DNA of 64,000 nucleotides from Rhodosporidiobolus odoratus. Lineage: Eukaryota > Basidiomycota > Microbotryomycetes > Sporidiobolales > Sporidiobolaceae. A program made the position numbers and the translations under genes. Location of the stretch: positions 154,001 to 218,000 of the forward strand of contig JAOANU010000025.1 of NCBI GenBank assembly GCA_034387635.1, in the 5' to 3' direction. The notes beneath the pieces are model-generated. The model was given only the letters and a program-made list of their open reading frames with translations. It ran no database searches and was not told the origin of the DNA. Each line of letters starts with the position of its first letter. Within the stretch, counting starts at the first letter, position 1. Shown here one piece after another: positions 33,304-43,578 of the stretch.

Positions 33304-36300
33304 TCACCCCGGCACGCAATGCTCCGCATCAACCGCAGAATTGCCCCACCAAGTCATGAACGACGACAAGCCGAAAATGTAGACCACCAGGGCGTTGACG
33401 CTTGTTCCTGCGTCCAGAGCTGAGGAGAGGACGTAGCAGAACTGGTTACAGCCATACAAGATTGGTTAGTGTTAGTGCGGAAGAGGGAGGCAGTAAAGGA
33501 GAAAACGAACCTTTTCGAACCACGCGGGCTTGTACCGAAGTGCGTAGAATTGGGAGAGGAAGCTGACGATGAACCCGGGGATGAGGATGTTCATCGGCTG
33601 CTGGGGTGGAGAGATGGCCTGCCGTGCGAACGTAACTAGGTCAGGACTGAGAAGGCCGCGTGGAGAGGTTGAAAGAAAGGATGGGGACGAACACCGTGTA
33701 GGACGAGCGGGACATTTATGCTCTTCCAGAACTTCTTGCCGGTGCGTCTGTACAAGTACCAGGGAATGATGGGGAGAAAGATTCCGATGAGGAAGCCCTG
33801 AAAAGCAAAGCCATGTTAGCAGGCAAGTAAGCCTTGTTTCAGGAGGAGACAGTGCTTACCCAGTACAGCACATGATACTGCTCACCAAAGAACCGACTCG
33901 GCGAAATCAACCCAAAGATAACGGAAGCAACAAAGAAAATCTCCGGTTTTCGGCCTGACCACTGCTGGGTCGGATCATTGACCGTACCATCGAGGAAGGG
34001 ACGCTTCGAGGCGATGACACCGTTGATGAGGAGGTAGTTGACGATGGACCCGAGGGCGGTTCCGTAGGTTTGGCAGATGAAGAGGTGGCGAGGTGGGATC
34101 TTCATGTACCTACAAACGACGACTGAGTACGCTGGAAGGAACGCGGACGTAAGGTGGGTCGACGTACAGACCGAGCTTCTGGTCAGAGGAGAGGTCGAGA
34201 GATTGCAGCATGCACATATAGCCGTAAACCTTGAAAATGATGTTCGCGAGGGGCTTGCCCGGCCAGATGTACCCTGCGATCAACTCGGTGATTACGTTTA
34301 GGCCAAGTATGGTGTTTGTGAGGGCGGCTATGATCTGCAGTAACAAGGAAGGCTGTCAATACACGGCCGGGCGGACGGAACTGATGGAAAAGGTGGAGCC
34401 GACTCACGCCGATCGGAACCAGGAAGACAACGGCGATCATGATGGCAAGAAAAAGCCCCCAGACTGGAAGTTGTAGGATGGGGTACAGGCTGAGAAGGAA
34501 GACGGCGCCGACAAAGTTGGCGGTGAAGAGTATGAGGTACCATTTTCGTGGCACGGAAGGGTAGGATCGCTCGAGCACTGTCGGATAAACCGGAAGTCAG
34601 CCTGGTGGAGGGAGGAGGAGTGCGGTGTCTGGGCGCGCCGCTTATAGCGCGCAAACACCAGGACGTGGGAGAGGAGGGTAGGAAAGGAAAAGCTCACTAG
34701 CAACATGAATATCTGATGTATCATCCGTCTTCCGCAGCGCATCTCGAATATCGCCCGCATGCCAGATGAGGACAGTCGTAAGAGCAGCAGTCAAAACGGC
34801 GAACGAGACCCCATAGGTCAAACTGAAGTAGGGGGTAAGCCTCAAGGGACCGACTTCGGCGTAACGAGTCTCGTTGAGGGAGAGGTCGGGGTTGAGGAGG
34901 TCGAGCACGTCGAGGCGCTGCAGATCGGAAGACCAGGTGTAAGCATGCTATTCGAACAAGGACGAGAAGGGAGGGGTCGCGCACTCCGAAAGTTGAGTTG
35001 TAAAGGTGAGCAGCCAGCGGCGAGTCGTAGCTCTGCGCTTGCCAGAAATTCGCAAAGTAGAGAGCCGGCGTGACGATCCACAGGTTGAACGCCATGCCGG
35101 CAAAGTAGGAAGCTTGCGCGAAGAAAGGGGTGTAGAGCGCTGAGATGGGCGGATCAGTGGAAGAAAGACGAGGTGAAATGGGTAGCCGGGACGACGGCAA
35201 CAACGCTTACGCACCTCCTGTACCGCCGATGACGGACCAGTCGAGACTTCCGCACAAGAAGCCAAAGCCGTCGTATCCACTGCCAAGAATGCGCATGACC
35301 CAGTTCTGGTTGTTTATGATGCACAGGACTGCATGAAAGAACAGGGGAGGAAAGTCAGTCTTGCGCGCGCGCCTTTACCCGTCACGGCGAAGGAGAGTTA
35401 GGACATACCTGCGATACTAGTGAGCGTAGGAAAGATGACAGCCGGCAAAAATTGCCAACTGAAGATCCCAAGAAAAGACCAGGAAAAGAAGCGCATCCGG
35501 TCCTTTGTTTTCTTCTGTTCTCGTACATCGCCCCCGTGTAGCGTCTCGTATAGAGCGACAGTGACGAGCTGGGATGGCCAGACTGTGGAGTAGCTGGGTG
35601 AGCGGAAGCGAGAGCCACAGGCAGACGGGGTAGAAGAGCGTACTCATGACGGTTGGTCGGACGCTGTGGAGACGACGTCGATGAGCGGGAATTGTACGGG
35701 GAGACTACACCGCGAGCGAGGATGATTGACGCACAGCAAGCGGTACGTCAAGCCCGACAGCCCAAACCCGATTAGTTGCGTCGAAAGAAGGAGCAACAAG
35801 CCCCCGAGTGCACCCAGATCTGACTTGTAGTACAGCGACTGGACGGCGACGATCTCGCCTGCGTAGGCTGCAGAGGCTCCCGAGCCGGCGAGAATGCCGA
35901 TCTGCAAGGAGGAAGCGAAGTCAGAATCGTCAGCGCCGTTTGCCATATGGGGTTCCTCACGCGACGCAGATGGCAGGCGTATGGAAGCGCGGGCAGCGAC
36001 AGTCGACAAAGGACGACGAAGAGGGAGTGTGCTAACCAGAAGGTGTTCCTTCTTGTTGAACGGTCCTGGGTTGAGGCTATCGGGCAGGATTCTGTCCAAC
36101 CATTTCCCCAGGGGGAACGAGATTAGGATGATGAAGAACGAAGAGAACGATGGAGCATTGGACTTGAAGAAGAAGAGCTGTGATACGGCGGCTGAGAAGG
36201 AGCAAGAGTCGGTATTGAGAAGGGAAAATGAGAAGGTCAATATGGGGAAAGGGATGTAGTGGTCCATGGACGGTCGAGTTAAGGACAGGAAGACGTACCG

Positions 36301-36783
36301 CCAAAGACACACAGCACGGTACCCAGGAGCCACACGCGAAAGGTTAGGGTAGGCAAGGAAGTGTCGTCGCTTTCGGGGACAACCTTCGTACAGTCGAAAA
36401 AGAAAAGAAAAAACGATGTCAGCTCGACATTGTCTCTCGAGAAAGACCATGCAGCGTACCTTTCCTACAATGTTGGCTGCAGAGTCTACATCCTCGTCTG
36501 GGTCCTTCCAAGCGAACCTCTCCTCCAAGTCGGTGTCAACGTCCGTGTCAAGCTCCTTCCTGCGGCCCTCGTCCGCACTGCTGTCGTCCTCCTGCCATAG
36601 TCTGTACGTCTCCTCTTGATCCTCATCATCAGAGTAGCCTGGGTCGCCTGGACGCTTGCGATGTCGAGGAGAAGGAGTTCGTCGTTGGGTGTCGAGGTGG
36701 GGCTCGAGGGTGCGTAAAGGGATGGAAGGACCAGCAGTGGGATCGTCGGGAGCTGGGTTCTGTAGTATAGGAGAGTAGGACAT
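33304..36783 (-). CDS. Oligopeptide transporter, OPT family
   Basis: Proton-coupled importer of small peptides (or metal-chelate relatives) at the plasma or vacuolar membrane. ATG 36783 (MSYSPILQNPAPDDPTAGPS) opens an acidic cytosolic N-terminus of about 110 residues. Then come TLTFRVWLLGTVLCVFGAAV and the family NPG motif (DSLNPGPFNKKEH). Many membrane segments follow, including GLLLLLSTQLIGFGLSGLTY, then YFAGMAFNLWIVTPALYFAN and WGLFLAIMIAVVFLVPIGII. The second OPT hallmark, YMKIPPRHLFICQTYGTALG, is present. The last exon reads MTWWGNSAVDAEHCVPG with the stop at 33304. A GTGAGT donor overlaps that stop, so one or two residues at the end could differ. The estimated 850 residues is normal for the family. 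The gene carries well over ten short introns. Confidence 0.92.
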
Positions 36784-37203
36784 GCCCCAAACTCGGATCT
36801 AGCTCAGTATACGTTGACTGATTCCCGTTCAACGAGATTCACAACAAGTCGCGAAGATATCGCTCTCTCCACCGCCTCTTATGTAGAGACGCTTAGTGCC
36901 CAGTACAGGCCACTTTCGTGCATACTTTGCTCTATAGCCAGCGCGTACAAGAGATCACGTCGCCTGTCCCCTCAGCTATCGTGTGCTCCGCCCTCTCAGG
37001 CTCTGGTAGTCATCAAGCACATCAGCACCTGCTATCGCGTCCAATGTAGGGGTCCGCATATAGCCTAGTGCAACGCTGAGACGTGGGACGCCAAGGGTCG
37101 AGTCGAAACGGCTCGGGATTGCGAAAACGAAAAAGAAAAAAGACAAGAGTACCTACGTAACTACACAGAACAAAAAAACCACGCACGATCGCCTCCATAC
37201 TTA
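36784..37203. other. Intergenic, OPT promoter / VMA5 3' flank
   Basis: This 420-bp stretch lies between two minus-strand genes. It presumably holds the OPT promoter. A/G-rich runs near 37120-37145 lie close to the VMA5 stop. No gene is seen. Confidence 0.4.
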
Positions 37204-39303
37204 CTACTCTCCCTTACTCTCAACCCTCTCCACCTCAAACAACACAAACTCGAGATACTCAGCCTCCATCACGCTCGCATACTCCCCAAGTGCAGATGGA
37301 TCATCTGACGACTGGGCCGCTTTCTTCTTCTTCTTCGAGGATTCGGCGTTTTGACGTTCGGAAGAAGGGGAGAGGAAGGAAGAGAGGACGGGGAGAAGTT
37401 TGGGGAGTTGTTTTGGGTCGGGCTGTGCGTGCCAGAACAGCATTCCTCCAATCGTCAGTCGCCTTCCTCGCAAACGGAGAGACCAGAGCGAGAGAGAGAG
37501 GACACATGGAGAGAGCGTGACGCACCTGAATCACGGCTCCAAAGTAGACGGCCGGGAGACCATACCTCAGTACGCTTTCGACGTAGGCTCTCACGACTTT
37601 GAGGTGAATTGAAAGTTGGAACAACTCGGAAAAGTTGATCCGAGAGAGGCGAAGGAGGTCGGCCTACGGTTGAGCGGCGGAAGAGGCACGAGGAGGACAC
37701 AGGTGGGCATGGTTCCTTCGCAAAAAAAAAATGGAAGGAAGGAAGAAGCAACGCACCCACATCTCCTTCTCCTCTACGACCAGATCCTCCAACTCTCTCT
37801 TCTGCTTCTGGATAGCCTGCTCATCGTACGTGAAGTCGCGAACAATAAACCTAGCAACCATTTCTCAATCAGTGAAACAGTCTCTCCGGCGCCGCTTTAA
37901 CCGGGAACTGGATGGGGAAAGAACGCACTTCTTCTCCCGCGCTTTTTGTGAGAATTCGTCCTTGACTCGTCGGAACAGAGTGACGGAGAAGAGGCCGAAT
38001 TCGTCATCTTCGGCGAGTTTGCTGCAACAATCCAAGCGAATGAGGTTCGGGGAAAACCAGAAGGTCGAAGTGGTATGAACACGAGGAGGCAGGGGAGGCG
38101 GTATGTCAGGAGAAGGCCATGGTGAGCACATGCAGCATTGGTAGACGAGAAACGAGCGCGAGCGTACGTCGAAGATCGCGGCACCACCATCTGAGTCAGC
38201 CGCTCGTAGCTTGCGTCCCACTCCTTAACAAGGTTTCTGCAAGACATCAAGGCGGCATAATTAGTCTGGTACATCGGGGAGGAAGGAGACCGGGACAACA
38301 CACTTCGGTACAGCTACAAGGATTGTTTCGAGGTATTCAGACTGGTTCGTGCCGGAAAAGTCGGACGCAGAGACGACGTCGGCCAGAGATCGCATGGACA
38401 GGTTGCCCCTGCGTGAACCGTTTCGGTAAGCTGGATCGGGTGCGTGGGCAGGCCCCGGCCGTCTCGAAGAGTCGGCCAAAAGAGCCAAGAACGGAACGCC
38501 CAACTCACGTCTTCTTCCTCAGCGCCTGTGTGACCTGACCCTTGACGACGCCATACTGCTGCCCCTTGTTCCTCTGAGAGTTCTCGATACTCGCCACCTC
38601 CTTCATGATAGCCTCGACCACATCGCTCAGACTCCTACTTTCGGTGCGGAACTTTGCCTTGTTCCAAGTCCACCTCTCCTCGTCGCCTCCACCTTCCGGT
38701 AGGAGGTACTGAAGGTAAGGTCGTCCGTCATCGAGGACGAGGTGATTGGTCAAAGGAGAAGTGCGGTCGGCGGAAGCGGCAGACGAAGAGGCGACGGTTG
38801 CGCCAGGGGCGGAGGTGGACGAGGTGAGGGATCGGATCGTGTCTACGGTTTTCTGGAGGGCTTGGCTGATGGTGGGGTCGTGCTTTGCGAGGGCGTCGGA
38901 GAGGGTTAGGAGGGAGGAGAGGGTTCCAGTCTGCGGAGGACGGGAAAGAAAAGGTCAAGGTGGGGGAGATGAGGAGAGGCAAGGTCAGTGTCGAAGATCG
39001 ACGCAGCTCGGGAGTCATATGCTGTCGAGCTCATGTGCCCAAGTCTGTGCAATCCACCGTGTCCCGTCCCATGGTCGTATGGGATGTTTCGAGTGCATCA
39101 TCCCCCTGTCTGCACGTTTCCCCCTCATGCCTCAGTCAACTGAACAAGGAACAGAGACTAACCTTGAAATCGGGGAACTCTACCAGTGCAGCCTGAGCGA
39201 GTTTACCGTTGCCCAATGCTTGATTAAGGTCATCGAGTTGATCTTGAGGTGCGTCGGTGGAAGCGGGGGCAGTCACCAACCACAACGAGTTGGAAGAGGG
39301 CAT
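37204..39303 (-). CDS. VMA5: V-type ATPase subunit C (Vma5)
   Basis: Subunit C joins the V1 head to the V0 ring of the proton-pumping vacuolar ATPase and leaves during reversible disassembly. ATG 39303 opens MPSSNSLWLVTAPASTDAPQ. A first intron of about 225 nt, long for this window, separates exon 1 from TGTLSSLLTLSDALAKHD. Later family blocks are ERWTWNKAKFRTESRSLSDV, SQRNKGQQYGVVKGQVTQAL, RKKTGNLSMRSLADVV, YLETILVAVPKNLVKEWDAS, MVVPRSS, and FSVTLFRRVKDEFSQKAREK. Then come KFIVRDFTYDE and SIHLKVVRAYVESVLRYGLP. Near the end a Lys-rich insert (SSKKKKKAAQSS) precedes ALGEYASVMEAEYLEFVLFE. Estimated length is about 400 residues, as usual. The start lies 144 bp from that of the divergent CENP-N gene. 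Confidence 0.92.
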
Positions 39304-39447
39304 CGTAGACCGTGTGGTGACTCAGTGAGTGTCTATATAGTGTTTATAGGTGTTCAAGTGTGAATCGAGGTTAGTTTGTAGAGTTGAAAGTGGAGCCGCT
39401 CCTCTTGTTCCTTTACTTGCTCTCCCTTGCTCTCAGACGCACCAGAG
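39304..39447. promoter_or_regulatory. Compact divergent promoter, VMA5 / CHL4
   Basis: The two ATGs are only 144 bp apart, so the core promoters must overlap or share elements. The stretch GTGTCTATATAGTG near 39330 contains a TATATA-like core. Shared control of a vacuolar and a kinetochore gene is inference only. Confidence 0.4.
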
Positions 39448-41171
39448 ATGGCTCAGCGGGACAAAGAAAAGCACCAAGAACTGTCACAAGAGACCCTCCA
39501 GCTCACCCACTCTCAATCCACCTCGAAACTGCTCACTCGCCTCACTCAACACTCTCTCGCTAATCTCGCCTTGCAGTGGCTCAACGAGACTCCCAGGTCT
39601 GCCAACCCGGACGAAAGCGATGAGGAAGGAAGTTTCGACTTCGGGCGAGAACGACTGAGCAGCAGAAGGGCTATCTACGAGCGACTGCGAGACGATGAGG
39701 TCAAAGGGGCAAAGTCAAGGGTACTCAAAGCTATACAGGAGGACTGGGTACGTCTGACTCATCCCGCTTTCACTCTTTCAGCTGATCCGCTGTGCCCACG
39801 TAGAGTGACGGTCTCACCTACCGACAAGTCGCCCAACTCGATCTTCAACGTCGGCTTTTTCTCTTCCACCCCAGCCTCCATTCTTCCAACTCACGAGTAT
39901 TCCCCTGTTACAGACTTCCAAGACAAAGGTCTCGGACGAAGCTGGACGGCGTATCAAGCAACTTTTGGTGCGTGAGCTGCCTGCTTTTCCTCCCCATTCT
40001 TCTCCTGACTGGCTCTCTCCCGCGCAGCGTCTCCTGCAAGCGCTCGCATCGCCTCTTCTCAAGACTTGGCTGAACGATTCAGGCAAGCCTTTGGAGCTTA
40101 CCACACGCATGTGAGCGCCTCTCTTTGTCAAGACCTCAGTCTTTACCTTTCGAGACCGAAACTAAGCCACCCCTGTCCTCCCCGATCTAAGTACCTCCAC
40201 CTATCAGCCCTCACCTCTCCCTCTCCTCTCACCATCCTCCGTATCCAACTCCTGCCCACCCCGGGATCCGGGACGTTCACCTACCCCCCTCCAATATTTC
40301 TCCTCCACCTCCCCCTCACTCCCTACCTCCTCCTCCCCTCTTCCCTGTCCTCATCCTTCCGCTCCATGATCTCCCACTGCCTCTCAAGTTCCATTTCTCA
40401 TTCTCCCTCAACCCCCGCGAAAAGCTTGGAAGTGTTACAGCTAAAAGGGAAGGATTGGAAAGGTCTTTGTGAGATTTTGCTCAAGAAGGGATCTAATACG
40501 GGAGTTTGGAGGGTGTTGAGGGAGGGAAAGAGGGAATTGGATGGAGGAGGGGTGCTGGTGCCCAGAGAGAAGCGGAGGAGGGTTGATCAAGAAGCAAGGG
40601 AAGGTTCGTTCTCTGACCTCAATTCATTTCGCGATCAAGGCTCAAGTTGTCACGCAGAACTCGCTCAAGAGAACGACCCAACCCAACTCCCACCTACACT
40701 CTCGGAACGCGCAACAACCCGGCAGAAACGCGTAAGAAGGGAAGAAATCGAACAAGTCTTTGGGTCGACCACCGAGGCTTTGCCCGTTCTGGAACGGTTG
40801 GACTATACGGTACGTGGCCTTACCCAGTCTTAGGCTCTACTATACTTCGTCTACCTACCTTGCTACCAACTTAACGAGATCTCATCTTACCTCCCTTCAC
40901 GCAGGTCGACCTTCCCTACCCCTCTCAACCCCCCTTTCCGACCCCCTCCCAGCCCCCAATCCTAATGCGCTTCGAAGGCACCTCAGTTCTCTCCGGCCTG
41001 CGAGCGCTGGTCTCACAAGGTCTGACCGAGATGGAGGCGGAAGAAGGGACGAAAAAGGAAAAGGGAAAGGGACCGGGATTGGTTAGTTGGTTGGGTGAGG
41101 CGGCGGAGTTGGGGGTTAATGGGAAGGTTAGGGTGGGAAGGAGGGGGGATGGGACAGTTGGCAGGGTGTGA
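39448..41171 (+). CDS. CHL4: CENP-N / Chl4 (Mis15) inner-kinetochore protein
   Basis: Chl4/CENP-N binds centromeric CENP-A nucleosomes as part of the constitutive centromere-associated network. ATG 39448 (MAQRDKEKHQELSQETLQL) leads to STSKLLTRLTQHSLANLALQ, the usual N-terminal helices. After an intron comes the hallmark SDGLTYRQVAQLDLQRR (compare the family pattern of Q-V/I-A-x-L-D-L-Q), then GRRIKQLLRLLQALASPLLK. The C-terminal half has the family's conserved blocks: EIEQVFGSTTEALPVLERLD, then MRFEGTSVLSGLRALVSQGL, WLGEAAELG, and a stop at 41171 after VGRV. The estimate is about 480 residues. A Pro/Leu-rich central stretch and a basic linker (REKRRRVDQ) are poorly conserved. The assignment rests on these motifs, since the family diverges fast. 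Confidence 0.78.
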
Positions 41172-41451
41172 GACAGGAGGGTGAGAAAGGAGTCCTTGTT
41201 TGCCTATTCGTTTCTTGTTGTTGTGTTTTTGAGATCAGCACGTGGGAATATACTCGAGTCGCTTTCATCTTTTTTTTTCTTTGAGCGCCTCCTGTTGTGT
41301 AAAGCAAACGAAGGCTCATACCCAAACGTCGTAGGTGTCGATCCCAAGCGTTTCGACTTTCCGTCCCATTTTTTTTTCCGACTGTAGTCTTTTGCGTCAG
41401 ATGACGTTATTCCCAACAGAACGTGAACCTACGTAAAAGCAGAGAAGCGTA

Positions 41452-43156
41452 TTACATCGACGAGCTAGTAGCCTTGAGTAGCTGCATCAGTACCGGTACA
41501 GCACTGACCATTCCCCCACCCATGACCGTCCTCTCGACCCTTTTCATCGCGACATTGTCCTTGACGTGCTTCCAATTCTTGACCGCATACTTGAGTGCAA
41601 CTTCCCTCAGCGCTTCGTAGGCGATAGAGGCGTTACCGAAGAGTTCAGTCGCACAGTTGGTAGTGCCGAGTTGAGATTCATAGGCGGTAAGGGTAAGCTT
41701 TTGGAGCGAGGGGAGGTCGAGGAGGTGTGCGAGGCGGTACAGACTCTTTGCAGAGACAGGAATAGCAAGGTTCGGCTCGGAGCTGAGGCGTTCGAGGTGA
41801 GTTTGCTGTTTCTTGTCCGATGCGGAGGAAGAGGCCGACGAAGAAAGTGGTGCGAACTCGATGTGCCCCGTCGTCGCCCAAACGAGAAAAGCACGGTAGG
41901 TAGAGTAGCACGACTCGATTATGCGGATCTCGCGGTAGGAAAAGTCGGATTCGGAAGTATCGAGAGACGAGAGAAGCGGGAGGGTTTGCGGTGAGGAAAT
42001 CGTCGAGCTCGTCGTCCGAATCTTCAAAGTCTCGCTGAGGTCGCTCACGCTTCAAGGCAGACTTGGAAGAGGAGGGTGTTGCGGGCAAGGAAGTACACGA
42101 AGAAGCGCAAGGAGCGGCGGCATCGGCTGTGGTGGCGGTGGTTGTGGTGGAGGGCGTGGACAGACGAGGACGCTTGCCATGCCTTGTCGTGGCTTCAGAA
42201 AAATCAGACGAGAGGAGGTCGGCAAAGTAGGGCGAGAGACCGGTGAGGAGATCGCTCGAGGTCCACAACTCCGCACCTTCTTTCGCAACATGAGGGAAGA
42301 AGAGACGGAGGTCGCTCGGGTACTTTTGGAAGCTGGTACCTGCAGGTAGAGGACATACTGAGCAACTCAACGGCTGTAGACAGAGGAACCCAAAACGCAC
42401 CGGCAGCCCGCTTCGCAAGAGTCTCTGCAGCGGAAGGTGATGGGGTATCGTCGAAACCAAGCTCGTGCCGCGTGCCCACCAGAGTGTACTGAAAGAGGAA
42501 GGGTGTGCGCTTGGAGGGGGCGTCGGTGATTGCAAAGGTGTGTATGACGGTGCCGCTTAGCTGGGCTTGAGGCGTTTCGGTAATGCTGAAAATGCGAGTC
42601 TGCGACTCGTTCGCTACCCTCGCAGCGACTCGCATCTGACTCTTCCTCTGCACACGATTACGTGTACTACACGTTAGAGAAATCGTGCCGAAGTCTCCTG
42701 CTCCGCTCTTATCGACTACGGCTGCATCACGCGCATCCGAATGCTGGAACAACAGGCTGTACTTGCCAGTCCCGTCAAAGCCTGGTACCTCCATTTCACA
42801 TTCGGACGAGTAGGGTTCCAACGTGCTGCGGTAGGCTGCAGTGAGCGCCGCCTTTTCGCCGGATTCTTGCAGACTGACTGTCGGACCCAGGGTTGCGGAG
42901 GGACGGGCGGATCTGCGAGATTCGTGTCAGCACATTCTGTTGCCGGGTTCTGGTCGTTGCGAAAGGGGGCTTACGAGCTTGTAGAAGACCCGCCGTTCGA
43001 GTCTCGTCGACTACCTGCGGCTCTGCCAGTGCGTGCCGTAGGTGTAAACCCAGTCGCCCCAGGTATCGACCCAGGGATGCCACTGAAGCGACTCCTAGAC
43101 GAGAACGAGCTCGAACCGAGCTGCCCTAGACCAGAAGTGCTGCCGCTAATGTACAT
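41452..43156 (-). CDS. BTB/POZ-domain protein, paralogue 1, with an apparent frame break
   Basis: Likely a protein-interaction adaptor of a family expanded in these yeasts. ATG 43156 (MYISGSTSGLGQLGSSSFSS) joins across a GTAAGC intron to TLGPTVSLQESGEKAALTAA. A MATH-like N-terminal domain follows (SECEMEVPGFDGTGKYSLLF), then the split BTB domain: SDLRLFFPHVAKEGAELWTS, SPYFADLLSSDFSEA, an acidic insert (FEDSDDELDDFL), and FSYREIRIIESCYSTYRAFL. The last two blocks lie in different frames (a +1 shift between about 41945 and 42010). The only GT-AG pair there would give a 40-nt intron and delete FSYRE, which the neighbouring paralogue conserves (VRYRQVTIKDAAWSTY). A one-base change or assembly error is the better reading. 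The C-terminus ends LLKATSSSM. Confidence 0.7.
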
Positions 43157-43578
43157 TGTTGAGGCAATAATTTACGAAGAGGGAGTTGGCGATGGTGCAG
43201 AGAGGAAGTGCTCGGTCTTGAGCAACGGATGCGAAGGTTTGCAATGTGCAACGTACAGGAGAGGAGAGCGCAGCAGGCGTCGTCAGCTGAAAGCGCTCTG
43301 GGAGTTTGCTGAGTGCAGATGGAGACAGTTGAAAAAGGACGACGCGCCGCGAGGTGAAGCAAGGAGCGAAGCAGGTGGTGTGTCCGCGCGCGACAGAACC
43401 ACCGCTCACTGATTACGGTAGGCGCGCGGCCTGAGCGAGAGGCTGTTTCAGCCGAGAGTAAACGGCGCGAAGGCGAGACTTTTCTCCCCTTCCTTGCTTG
43501 CGGACTGACAAGGTGAACACCCGTGATCATTCTCGCCCTACTACAGCATCCCCGCCCTCCTCTCCTCCAGCTTATCCA
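43157..43578. other. Intergenic between BTB paralogues
   Basis: This 422-bp stretch holds the promoter of paralogue 1 and, at 43541-43578, the out-of-frame remnant of the C-terminus of paralogue 2. Nothing else is recognisable. Confidence 0.45.

Noticed and set aside
36784..37203. T-arm-like GGGTCGAGTCGAAAC near 37095 as part of a tRNA
   Set aside because: The flanking stem does not pair, and no acceptor or anticodon arm can be drawn around it.
41940..41990. A 40-nt intron to repair the frame of BTB paralogue 1
   Set aside because: It has a GTCTCT donor, is shorter than any other intron in the window, and would remove FSYRE, which the paralogue keeps.
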